Of a stretch of 64,000 nt of DNA, positions 44,182 to 55,587 are shown one piece after another; the stretch's first letter is position 1; each line of letters starts with the position of its first letter. The notes below the pieces were generated by a model. It searched no databases. It was not told the DNA's origin and worked only from the letters and a program-made list of their open reading frames with translations. This stretch comes from Platanthera guangdongensis (taxonomy: Eukaryota > Streptophyta > Magnoliopsida > Asparagales > Orchidaceae): contig CM077164.1 in the NCBI GenBank assembly GCA_039583875.1, forward strand, positions 70,153,628 through 70,217,627. The letters run 5' to 3'. The position numbers and the translations under genes are program-made.

Positions 44182-47100
44182 TGTAACATCCCACTTTTAA
44201 TTAGACCCCTCTACTTAGGTTGGGTTAGGACATATGGTGGGGACATGGGTTTAGTCTAGGATTGAACCATGGAATTTGGGTCTAACCACATGGGGCCCAC
44301 AATAGGGCCCAAGGTAATTTAAGTCAAACCAGCCCAAATTGGGGTCCTGCCCACACATTGACTCCACCACTGCATCCCTAGCCCTAACACCAACCTAAGG
44401 GAACCATGTGACATATCACAAGGTCACCAATTGACTAGAGTTGACCCAAGTCAACCATAATCTTAATTTGGTCAAACCCACACCTAAAGGCCCAAATAGT
44501 CCAAGTAGGGCACCACCATGGCCCAACCCAAGTTGGGTAGTGTCATAGGGCCCATGAACTTCAGGTGGGGTCGGCCCACTCATCAAGTTGACCAAGTCAA
44601 CCATAAAGTCAACATAGTCAATTTGAAGCCTAAATTGGGGAAAGAATGAACCAAGCCCACTCCCTATGGGATAGGCCCATTAGTCAAGGCTCAAGACCAG
44701 CCCAAGAGGCCAAGGACTGCCCCTACCCCTCTAAATTAGGAGAGAGATTACATGCAAAGGGGTAGAAAAGGAACTTTGGAGAAATGAGGAGAGAGAGAAG
44801 AAGAATGAAGAGGAAGGATGGCCACATGGCCACTTACTCAGCTGCCTAAGCTTGCTGGCCGGCCTCCTCAAGCAATTTCAAAGGAATTTGGAGCATCGTG
44901 GCCACTTGGCACTATGGGTGAAACAACCAAAGCTCAAACCGAGCTCCCCCTTGGGATTATCTCCCCATACACCCACTCTCAGCCCAATCTAGCCACACCA
45001 TCAGCTTCAGAGAGGGGAAATGACTGGAGAACGAGTCCTGGAGCAAGGGAATTGCTGGAGAATCGAGGAAACGTGGAGGAGTTGCCAGAGTAAGCTCGGC
45101 CATGGCTCACCGCCGCCAAACTCGTCGTCAAGCCACCGTAACGGTTCATTTCACCTCACCTCTACCCGTACTAGGATCTTAGATCGTTTAGGAGAGATAT
45201 CGGGCTCAATTGAGCCCGATTCCATGTGAGAATAGAGCCAAATTCTCGAGCTTTTCTTCTTGCTCGGGATCGCCGGAGGAGCCGCCTCGACCGCCTCACT
45301 GCCGGGAAATGCTAGCCCCCACCTCAACGGAGGTGGTGGCAATAATCTCCGGCAGTTGCGCCGGCCCAGGTGGCCGGAAATGGCCAGACAAGGTGACCCA
45401 GCCAGGCTCAATCTCAGCCGTTGCTGATCGGGGACGATGATGCGATGCCGTCCGTTTTATTTAAATGAATGATTAAATGTTAACTTAGGGATTATTTGAT
45501 AAATGTCACACTCTGGCAGTGATTATAAATACAAATTTTAGGATACTTAGGGACATTTCCAGAGGTAGTGATGAATAGGAATGTTGCCACCCTAAAGTTC
45601 AAATTTGGAACAATAGAACTCCCTGTAGGGCTGTTCTACTTGGACTGGTCCTAGGCAAGAGAAGAAATTCAAATGCATGCCCATGACAAACCAAAAGTCA
45701 CATGACCCAAAATTTTGGACATGTGCTTGACTAGGGTAGACTTAAACACTGTCCAAAAATTGGAATTTTTGTGAAAGATTTTTCTATAGTATTTGTGAAA
45801 ATACACAAAAGTAAATTAATGAAATATTTGGAGTAATGTGACTCCAAATGGCCCTAAATTTTGGTGGCATGTCCTTGGGTTCATTATAGGCCCATTATAA
45901 CAATTTCAGTCACTTTTGACCTCTGCATGATGGGTATTCCCTCTTGAATGTGAAGGGTTAACATAGGCTTGGGGTGCATATAGCCATATTTACCAAAATG
46001 TGAATTTACCCCTTATTACACTTGGTATCACTACAAAACTCTGGACATGAGTTCATATGGATGGAGTTTACCCATCATAGAAATATTGAGATTTTTGGAA
46101 GCAAAAATCCCATTACTTGGAATTTTTGAAAGTTAGGCCATTTATGTGTAAAAATTTGAAAATAGGGATATTGATGATTTTAGACCTTCAAATTTTGATA
46201 AGAACTCAAGGGAGTCATATTTAACCCCTGGAAAATTTTATGGGTCTGTTAGAAGATTATAATTTGGAATTATGTAGAATTTACAAATTTGCCCTTTTAT
46301 GGTAATTATTTAACAAATGATGGAAATTCAACAGGAAAATTATGGGAAAATTCCTAGTGTTTTAAATATGCATTTGTGACCTTGTGTAATTTTTTGGATA
46401 TTTTTGGATGCGTCTATAGATTTAAAATCCAAATAGTGGCATTTTTGTAATATTTGTCATATGAATGTTAGTAGACCAAATTACTGTTTTGGACCATGAA
46501 ATTTTGTATTTGGTATTATTTAGCAATTTATATCTGCAGTAATTTTCCTAGAATTTTTAGAAACATATTTAATATACTTCATTTGTAAAGTGGCCAATTC
46601 ATGGATTTATCTTTAAATGGAAAAATAAATGGGAAAATTACAAATCTTGAAAACCTGTCATAATTAGCCTAGATGATCATCAGGAAAATCTATTAAACCA
46701 GGGAGATCATTTGATATAGCACTTCTTATATAAAGTGACATAGGCCACTTAATTAAAGGATTTAATTTTCGGTCATATGATTTAGAAAAATAGTAAAAAT
46801 TTCACATAATCAATATCATATATCATACCATCCTGTGATAAATGGTTAGGGTCACCTTGGCCAAGAAATTGGAAGTCGTACCTTATGGGTGGTAGTAGGT
46901 CATGGGTTGCGTCTAGCTCAGAGAGCCTATATTATTAGGACCGCAGGGGGATAAGAATAAACATTGAGATGGTAATCATTTGGGGGAATAAACCCTGGTC
47001 GGTCTATTATCGGTCATTTCTTGGTTACGAGCGATAGAGCGCAAGTCCTAGGATAGAACTTATAACAAAGGCCGGCGGAAGACCGCCACCCTTCTACTAA

Positions 47101-48832
47101 CATTTTAAGTCACTAGGATGACTTCAGAGAAATAATGAGAGCAAAATATGGGCAATGAGTAGTCACTAATAAGAGTAAATATCCTTGAGAAATGGAACTT
47201 TGGGATTCAACCCATCGTAGTTCCTAGTTCCCTCGAGAGCACTTCACCGGGCATGCCCTGGGCAGTCTTGGGATAATCCTAAACCACTAGGTGTAACTAA
47301 CACTAGACAAGAGTAGTCTAATAGGTTAGGGCATTGTGGTTCATTCTCACCCGTGATGGGTTTGAGGGATTTGAGTAAACGCACAAGTGTGCATTCTCAC
47401 CCGAGGAGGGTTGGAGGGATTCATGACTAAGGCACTGATGTGCAAGCTCACCCATGATGGGTTGGAGGGTTTCAGGACGGTTTGGTCATGTGAGCTGGAG
47501 GCTCGGGTTGGAATATCTTGCATGTGCATAAACTTGTGGCGGGTCATGCGGTACTGGGCCAATCGTCACACCGATGGCAGTATGGTGGCTCTGGTGACGT
47601 ATGATTGTTTGAGGGGCCAGTGGTTGTTTTACGCTGCGGTCTGGAGGACGATCCCCAAAAATGCACACTCGACCAAAAAGACTGGTGGGTAGCCAACAAA
47701 TAGTACGCAGAGACTCTAGAGTGCACCTAGGACGTGTATAGAGGCGTATGGAGGTCTAAGCCTGGTAGTGTGATACCCGCCTAGGAGTGGAGACACCCGC
47801 TCCACTGCCACTAGAGCCACAATGGTGGTACAAGAGAGTGATGCTAGCTCCAAAAAGTGGGATCTAAAGGTCTGTGATCACAGAGTCGTTGTGTGTGAGT
47901 TGCACTTGCATGACTCATAAATAACTGCATGCATTCATTCATATTAGGGCATACGCTTCATGGATCCTTATCATATAAATTAGTTTGAGCTCTTTTATAT
48001 GATAAGTTAATTTTAAAAACTCTAACTTATATGTTTGTATGGACACTCATATAAGTTAGGATACTTCTGTGATGTATATTAGCAGTAGATTTTTATACTT
48101 TAATTACTGCACTTTAGTTATTTCCAACTTTACTTACTTTTGTACTGTACATGCTTCTACATTTGGACTATATACATAGAACTGCCAGTGTAGATTTACT
48201 GTTTACATTCATACTTGGTAGCATAGATTCCTTGTCACATGCTTCCCTTTTGTTACCCCTTGCTGTCCTCCGCTTCGTCCTCCCGCACGGTGCCTAGGAG
48301 TTGCGGGGCGAGGTGCGGAGGAAACGACTTATTCTTTTTGACTAATGGTCGGTAACCAAACTATTTTTAGGAGCTCAAGAAGATGGAGCACCAGCATGAC
48401 CGACAGGACGAGGTGACAGGAAGTGAGGAGTTGATACCACCACCGCCTACTACATCTACTGCAGAATTTCCTAAGGTGGGACGAGTAGGAGGATAGTTTT
48501 GCTTCTGCATTTTATTGTGTGAGGAGAGTTGATATTCATGTACAAGGCATAAGCACTTTTTACTCTTCTAATTATTTCTACTCATTGTGAACTGGATGTA
48601 CTTTCATTTCATTATATGATATGTACTGCGACTGTAGACTGGTTTGTAGTTCATTTCTATATTACTGCTGTACTTCTGTTTCTCATATTGGCATACAGTT
48701 TTTTTTATAATCGTGCTAGCCGGCAGGATCGGCGTCTTGCGGTGTCGTCTAAACCGTGAGTTAGAGTCAGCGTAAGGCGGCGGTTCTGGGCATAATACCG
48801 GGAGCCTCCTTGGTAAGGGGAGGGGTCTTACA
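44182..48832 (+). repeat. 5' LTR of element H
   Basis: 4651 bp, TGTAACATCCCAC to GGGGTCTTACA. It is AT-rich with no long coding frame. Tandem 50-bp-scale repeats of CTCACCCGTGATGGGTTGG type occur at about 47347, 47396 and 47448. Unlike its neighbours I see no dense TCGA palindrome array in it. The start is fixed by the copia sequence it interrupts and the end by the primer-binding site. Confidence 0.8.
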
Positions 48833-48835
48833 AGC

Positions 48836-48847
48836 TGGTATTAGAGG
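48836..48847 (+). other. Primer-binding site of element H
   Basis: TGGTATTAGAGG, 10 of 12 matches to the initiator tRNA-Met complement, 3 nt after the LTR end. Confidence 0.8.
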
Positions 48848-49017
48848 AACAAACGATCATAAGAGAAGAAGTCCAGAGCACTGGGACACCCTGCACGAGC
48901 ATTAGTTTGTGGACAAACTATGTAGCGGAAGCAATGGTGTGCCCATGTGTAAAAAGGCACATAAAACACTCCACATAAGCAATGAGTTAGGCCAACACTA
49001 ATATAAACCTTACCTTT

Positions 49018-50052
49018 GTGCAACCTCCCAGGGTCGCCGTACTGCAGAGTGTGGCCCCTTCCCCTCTGGAACCCACTCATTTTCTACAGACAGAGACGGG
49101 CCAGACCTTGACGTCCATCCTTGAGGCCTTCAGGGCCCAGCATATTCCGGCACCGCTGCCGAATCCGGGATCAAACTGGCTGAGTGCGTTCAAGAGTTTG
49201 TCCCCGCCCATGTACCACGGGATGAAGAATGCAGTAAAAACGAAGGAATGGCTCGAGGCTATACACGAGATGCTGGCAGTCATCAGCTGCCCTGTCAGCG
49301 AGGCAGTTCATTTGGCGCCTACTGCACTGGATGCCCATGCGAAGAGGTGGTGGAAGTCCATGATGGACTCCACCTATGGAGATAGGGGTCTGACAGAAAT
49401 ATCTTGGGACGAGTTCGACGAGGTATTCTTGGACCATTTTGTGTCTACCACGGATCGGGATGAGTTAGAAGAGAGGTTCTTGAATCTCAAGCAAGGTACC
49501 AGATCAATGATTGAGTACTAGAGGGAGTTTTCCCACCTTGCTAGGTTCGCGAGGGTACATGATTCAGATGACAGGAGATACGCTAAGAGATTCTACCGGG
49601 GCCTTAGAGATGATTTGAGGTAGGCCTTACTGTTCATTTCTCATGGCACATCAACTCAGATTATCGAGATGGCCAAGAAGCTGGAGGCAGACCAGCTGAT
49701 GGTGCAGAACAGAGGAAAGAGATCACTGGATGGGTCGTTCTTTGGGGAGAATAGCCGGGGCTCGCAGAGGGGCAGAGTCATTAGGCACAAGAGAGGTGGG
49801 GGACGTTATCGTCCCAACTACAGGCAGGAGCAGGGACCCCCTACAGCACCAGCTCCTCCACCACCACAGACACATGGCCAGATGAGACAGGATGATCGTG
49901 GCCAGCGACCAATAGTCTGCCTCGCGTGCCATCATCCCGGTCATATTAGATCAGAGTGCCTGCACCAGTTTCGTCCACTCCCTCCTCCACCTCCTCCACC
50001 TCTAGTTGTCCCTCCAATACAACAGAGCCGAGGTCGAGGATGAGGTCGAGGT
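49018..50052 (+). pseudogene. gag: Element H gag, broken
   Basis: Retrotransposon gag domain (KEWLEAIHEML, AKRWWKSMMDS, ERFLNLKQGTRSMIEY), a linker, then one CX2CX4HX4C knuckle (CLACHHPGHIRSEC, about 49918-49960) followed by Pro- and Arg/Gly-rich sequence. Stops at about 49519, 49621 and 50041. No convincing ATG is seen; the frame opens at a GTG at 49018, so the true start is probably lost. It ends at E-V-I-T in front of the intron-like gap. Confidence 0.82.
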
Positions 50053-50259
50053 CGAGGTCGAGGCCGAGGACCTTTTGGCCGAGGCAGAGGACAGGAGCAA
50101 ATGTATGCATTGGACCTCGCTGAGCCGAGGAATCCGGAGGAAGTCATCACAGATATATAACTTATGACATGAAATTAAGACATTTTCTTTTATTTTTACT
50201 ATTTTACATAATCTTGACCATGAAGCATAACTACCCATTTGAAACTCAATCAACCTCAG
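50053..50259 (+). other. Putative intron at gag-protease junction of H (donor decayed)
   Basis: 207 nt, strongly AT-rich against GC-richer flanks, with T-rich runs and ending CAACCTCAG. Joining 50052 to 50260 at phase 1 puts gag in frame with protease and aligns with the junctions in B and G. The expected donor GT reads AT (CAG|ATATATAAC), which a single G-to-A change would explain. The unspliced frame stops at 50058-50060. Confidence 0.45.
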
Positions 50260-51574
50260 ACATAGTCTTCATCAGCGGCAAGCCCGCTCATACCCTATTC
50301 GATACGGGTGCTTCACACTCATTCGTGTACGAGGCCTTTGTGGAAGGATTGGACGACGTAGAGCAATTCACGGGCACGATGATGAGAGTGAGACCACCTT
50401 ATGGATCGGTGCTACTATCATCTGCCAGGTGTAGTATGGAGGCGAAAATCGGCGAAAAGACATTTGAAACGCCCTCAACGATTCTGAAGATGCCATATTT
50501 CGACTTGATCTTGTTCATCACTTGGTTACATTGGAACCATGCCCAGATCGACTGCCCGTCGAGAAGGATCACGCTGACGCACGGAGACTCCCGCGTCATC
50601 ATTGAAGGTATTAGACTCGTCTCCCATCTATTACTATCATCTGTACAGGCCGTCAAAGCCCACATACAAGGAGAGGAGGTATATATTATCTGCTTTGAGA
50701 TGGCGGGAGTAGAGACTTCTATGGGTGATATTCCGATAGTTCGGGACTTTTTCGACGTGTTCCCGGAGAAATTGCCCGGATTACCACCGGCCAGGGACAC
50801 AGACTTCCGTATTCAATTGGTACCAGGAGCTAGGCCCGTATCTCGTGCACCATACCGGATTGCGCCAAAGGATCTGGCAGAGTTCAGGATGCAGTTACAG
50901 GAGCTGGTAGAGTCAGGGTTTGTCCGACCGAGCTCATCGCCATGGGGAGCACAAGTATTATTTGTCAAGAAGAAGGATGGCTCGCTGCATCTCTGCATCG
51001 ACTACCGGGAGCTGAATCGGTTGATGGTCCGGAATACATACCCGCTACCCCATATCGACGAGCTTTTCGATCAGCTTCAGGGAGCCTTTTTGTTCTCCAA
51101 ACTAGACTTGAGATCGGGGTACTATCAGCTGCGAATCCCGGAGGAGCACATTCCGAAGACAACATTTAGTTCCCGCTACGGATTGTATGAGTTTACCGTG
51201 ATGCCATTCGGGATCACGAATGCGCCTTCTGCATTCATGAGCTTGATGAACCGCGTTTTCGAGCCTTACCTGGACAGGTTCGTTATAGTCTTCATCGATG
51301 ATATATTGATCTACTGTTAGACTCAGGAATACCATACACAACATTTGGCAATAGTTTTGGGGAAGCTGAGAGAGCACCAATTGTATGCAAAGTTCTCCAA
51401 GTGCCAGTTTTGGCTGCAGGTAGTGGCATTCCTAGGGCACACTATCAGTGGGGCAGGGTTGGACGTAGACCCAGCCAAGGTGCAGGCAGTCAGAGATTGG
51501 CCGCAGCCAAAGTCAGCATCAGATATCTGCAGTTTTCTGGGACTCGCAGGATATTATCGCAAGTTCGTGGAGGG
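50260..51574 (+). pseudogene. pol: Element H protease and reverse transcriptase
   Basis: Protease with [10 protein letters not shown] (catalytic DTG, about 50300). RT with [44 protein letters not shown] (first catalytic Asp), and FIDDILIY (catalytic pair, about 51293-51316). A stop at 51318, then continuation through LYAKFSKCQFWL to [14 protein letters not shown], where F inserts. Active-site residues are kept, so this copy decayed less than B. The frame is open upstream to an ATG at 50169, which would lie inside the putative intron. Confidence 0.88.
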
Positions 51575-53360
51575 TGTTGGATCCCTAGTTTGATTTGGGC
51601 TAGGTACACTAACTTAGGATCTTGTGACCCACAATGTATAGCCAGGGTCATAGTTGTGTCCTAGAGTCTAGGAAAAGCCCTTAGAGTCAACATCACATGG
51701 ACCAGCTATCAATAAGACTGCCAGAGACTCAAGACTTAGAAGATTTCAAGACTCTGTAAAGTGAGTTCGACATTCGTCGAACTCAGGTCGACGATTGTCT
51801 TGCTCAGCTCGACGATCTTAGAGAAAATTCTCTGAGCTGAGCTCGACGAACTTTATTCTTTTGTCGACGAATCTTTGGACTACTACGGCATTCTGTCAAG
51901 ACTATGTTCTCTAGTCTCAGGTCGACGAACTCAGTTCTCTGCCCGACGAATTCTAGATTATCTACTTCAACAACTTAGACACAGAATATTTGACAACTCC
52001 AGAAACTCAGCTCGACGAAATCAAATCTTAGGTCGACGAATTCTGGATACTTTAACTTTAATTTCAGATATAGCTGTGAATATTCTAAGTCCAGAATAGT
52101 TGCTGAACTCCAGTCGACGAACACATTTACCAGCTCGACAAACTTCAGACACAGAATAGGCAAAGTTCAGAAGAGACATCAGTTCAGTTTCCAGCTCGAC
52201 GATCATGGAACTCAGCTCGATGAACAGAAGCCGTCTGGTCGACGAACACAACATCTTAGCTCGACGAACTATGGACTCAGTTCGACGATTTCTGTCATTT
52301 GTTCGACGATTCAAGACTAAGTCATTTCCAGCCCTATCCCCATTATTACAGCAATAATTCCTGAGTAATCAATGCTTTAACATTCTCTGAATATAACCGT
52401 TAGAGGAGCATTGATTAGGATATTCTCCAGGATTATTGCTTGCCATTTTTCCATGGGACAGTTGGGGAAATTATTCAATGCTGCTTATTCTCTAGGCCGT
52501 CAGCATTGAATGTAGAGGGAATTCAAAATTCGAAAGACCAATTTCCCCAGAAAATATAAAAAGATATTTTTCCCTTTTCTTACCAAAAAAAGAGATAGAA
52601 AGAAAGTCAAAAACAGATACAGAGAGAAGATTACTGAATCAGACAAGAAAAACACAACTCGTCTACTCTCAGTCTGACACAAGATTTCTGATATAGAACA
52701 AGAAGAACAATCATTCAAATACCAAGAGTCTTCATTCTTCAAACTCTCCAAGACACTTCACAGGACAACAAATCTTCCATCTGTCAAAGAAGTTCCTGAA
52801 GATCTCTCAGATCAAAGATGAAAGCTTGAAGGCCTATCACCCTGTGCAAAGCTCCAGTTCTCCTGAACTCTTCTACATCTCAGGGGGAGCTTTTATAACA
52901 TCACTGAATCCACATAGTCTTCTCATTGTGATTTAGAAAAGAAGATTTGCATCACTCTCTCATCTACACCTCTGTAAAGGGTTGTCATCTCCCTTCAAAA
53001 GTGATTCCTGTTTACAAGTCACCTGATCAAAAGACTTGAGGATTTGGTTTTTGAGCACCTGATCAAAAGCTCATTGGTGTCAGACACCTGATCAAAAACC
53101 TGAGTGGATTCCCACCAGGGTGGTAGAAGAGTGGATGTACCCAGGTTGGGGAACCACTATAAAATTTCTTGTGTCGTATGGTTGCCCCTTTTCTTTTTGT
53201 TCTTGCTGTGCTTGTGTTTTTAGGACTGCTGTGTGCTTATTTATTTTGTTTTAATTCAGCACCTTTTAATTACAACAGAAGCTATAATAGTTTTATAAGG
53301 ACCTACAAATACTCTATTCACCCCCCTCCAGAGTATATTAGATCTAACAAATCACTTTCA
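51575..53360 (+). repeat. 5' LTR of element F
   Basis: 1786 bp, TGTTGGATCCCTAG to AAATCACTTTCA. TCGACGA array at 51765-52312 with a different set of modules from D (one block missing, another gained). TATAAAAAG at 52555-52563 and the GGGGAACCACTATAAA motif at about 53148. Confidence 0.92.
52555..52563 (+). promoter_or_regulatory. TATA box of F LTR
   Basis: TATAAAAAG, same context as in both D LTRs (preceded by CCCCAGAAAA). Confidence 0.65.
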
Positions 53361-53362
53361 AT

Positions 53363-53374
53363 TGGTATCAGAGG
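53363..53374 (+). other. Primer-binding site of element F
   Basis: TGGTATCAGAGG, 11 of 12 to initiator tRNA-Met, 2 nt after the LTR. D has the perfect form. Confidence 0.9.
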
Positions 53375-53468
53375 GGGTTCCTTTGGTTGTACAAGCTAAA
53401 CCTTGAACCAAAGATCCTTTGTTAGATCTAAACATTATTTCATTTTCATTTAAATTATAAACACAACT

Positions 53469-55587
53469 ATGACACAGAACAAGGATTATGCAGGCACCAG
53501 ACCTCCAGTTTGCAACCTTAATAGGTTTGCCATCTGGAAGGCAAGAATCAAGTTGTACATGAACTCTATTGATGAAGACATCTACAACTCTATTTTGACA
53601 GGTCCTCCACATGCATCTACATCTACAGCATCTTCCAGTAACAATGCAGTCCCACCACCTGAGTGGACTGCAGCCCAGAAGAAAGCAAAGATTGCTGATG
53701 CTAAAGCCATGAACATATTGGCTCAGACTATGTCATATGACATCTTTCAGAAGGTGGCTGAGTGCACCTCTGCAAAAGCAATTTGGGATTCGCTCAAATA
53801 AATGGTTGCTGGCTCAGCAGATGAGAGGAAAGATAGAAGGTCAAACCTCATCACATAATATGAAAACTTCAAGAAGGATGAGGCAAGAACAGTTGAAGTG
53901 ATGTACAACAGGCTTAGCTCCATCATCAGTGAGCTAAGGACCTTAAATAAAGAAATCACCTTGACTGAAGTGAATGACAAGATCCTAATTTGCTTCCCAA
54001 GCTCATGGGACACTAGGATCTGGCCAATCAAAGAGGACAGAAGCTTGAATAAGATTTCAATTGAATCTCTCCTGGGAAAGCTCAAATCTTATGAGCAGCC
54101 AATCAAGTCCAGAGAAGCAGTGGAACACAGAACTTCCCCTCCAGCAAGGAAAGAATAATCCATTGTATTCAAGGCTGCTGAAGAAACTGAAGCCCCAATA
54201 GTCAATGAAGAGCTAATGAGTCTCTTTGCCAAGAGATTCTTCAAAATGGCAAGGAAAGACTTCACAAGGAAGTCATCCAGAAATGACAACCAGCCAAGGT
54301 AAGACAAAACTCCCACTAAAGAGGTAGTGTGTTTTGGGTGCAGGAAATCAGGAAATTTCATGTCTGAATGTCCTGAAAATCAAAAGAAGGAAAGAAGAAG
54401 AGAGAAGGAATCAAGAAGCAAGCATTACAGTAAGCCCTCTTCCAGCAAGCACAAAAAGAATGACAAAGGATTTGTGGCTGAAACATGGAGTGACACAGAA
54501 GATGAATCCACATCTTCCAGATCTAGTGAAGAAGAAGAGGAGGCCAAGGCAAAGGAGGTTTGCCTCGTGACAATTGATGCAAGCAGTAGCAGATCAAATA
54601 CAGATGAATCTGATAATGAAGAAAACCTGTCAGCTGAAGATCAGGTAATAACATCTTATGATTTTGAATCTGATGAATTTAAATTTGAATTTAAAAACCT
54701 ATGCTTAGATTTGATAAGCTCTGAGAAGGAAATCAAACTTCTCAGAGATAAATTGAATGATCTAGATAAAATCACTTCTGAAAATGCAAATCAATCTAGT
54801 GAACTGAAATCTGCAAATGAACAAATTACTTTTCTGAAATCAGAACTTAGCAAAGCTAAGATATTAGAAGAATCATTAAATGACAGAAGTTTGAAATTGC
54901 TAGATATAACCAGCACAGTAAATGCTAGAACTAATAACTGCATATTAGGATTAGGAGCCACATCCAGTGAACCAACCCTAATCCAAAGGAATCATCTTTC
55001 AAAACCTGTAAATTTTATCTCTGATAAAGGAAAGAAAAACACTGAACAAGTAAATAAGGTTAATAAAATTCTAGAACAAATTGAAGCTAAGGACAAAATT
55101 AAAAACCAGAAGAATGATAAACATAATAATGTTCAGCAGTTATCGTCGAACTCAGATAGACGATATAGGAACAGATCTTCGAACTCAGAACGCCGATCTC
55201 TGAATGCAAACTTCAATAATAATCATTCGTCTAACTGCGATCGATGAACTTTGTATGGTTTGTCGAGCAGAGGTCGACGAACGTGGGGCATAAAAATGAA
55301 TATGTTCATTCTCTGTGCAGAGATCGACGATCTCAACCCAACTTGTCGAACTCTGGTGGAGAACTTACAGAAATTCGTCGAACCCAGAAAGACCTAACCA
55401 AAATTTTAACTGTTACTGCAACTTAATTAATTCTAGAAAAGCCTTTAATCCTCTAACTGATTTGGTTATACCACCTATAAGATATCACCCTCTAGGATAT
55501 AAATCCCAACCAGAATTTTCAGTTATTTCTAGCTTTTCATATCAACAAAACAAAGGACCCAAGGTAACCTGGGTCAAGAATATTTAA
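53469..55587 (+). pseudogene. gag: Element F gag, interrupted by stops but in frame
   Basis: ATG at 53469. Unlike D, the whole gag is in one frame, broken only by stops at about 53799, 53856, 54156, 54303 and 55245. Against D these are mostly C-to-T changes (CAA to TAA, CGA to TGA). The zinc knuckle reads CFGCRKSGNFMSEC, with the His replaced by Asn. The TCGACGA array is again part of the coding sequence (55140-55385). Frame ends TAA at 55585-55587, as in D. Confidence 0.88.

Larger units (their letters stand above)
44182..51574 (+). mobile_element. Element H: Ty3/gypsy (Tekay-like), 5' part with 4.65-kb LTR
   Basis: LTR, primer-binding site, gag, intron-like gap, protease and RT. It inserted into I at 44181/44182 (left flank GGTGA) and is interrupted by F right after [14 protein letters not shown] at 51574. 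RNase H and integrase are beyond the window if present. Pol resembles B and G but gag has a single knuckle, so it is a separate family. Confidence 0.85.

Noticed and set aside
44818..45440. A host gene in the H LTR (short open frames, GC-richer patch)
   Set aside because: Frames are short, on both strands, with no domain. Flanking sequence and termini place the patch inside the LTR.
47347..47726. Frames across 47347-47726 as genes
   Set aside because: They overlap the tandem CTCACCC repeats on both strands and show no domain.
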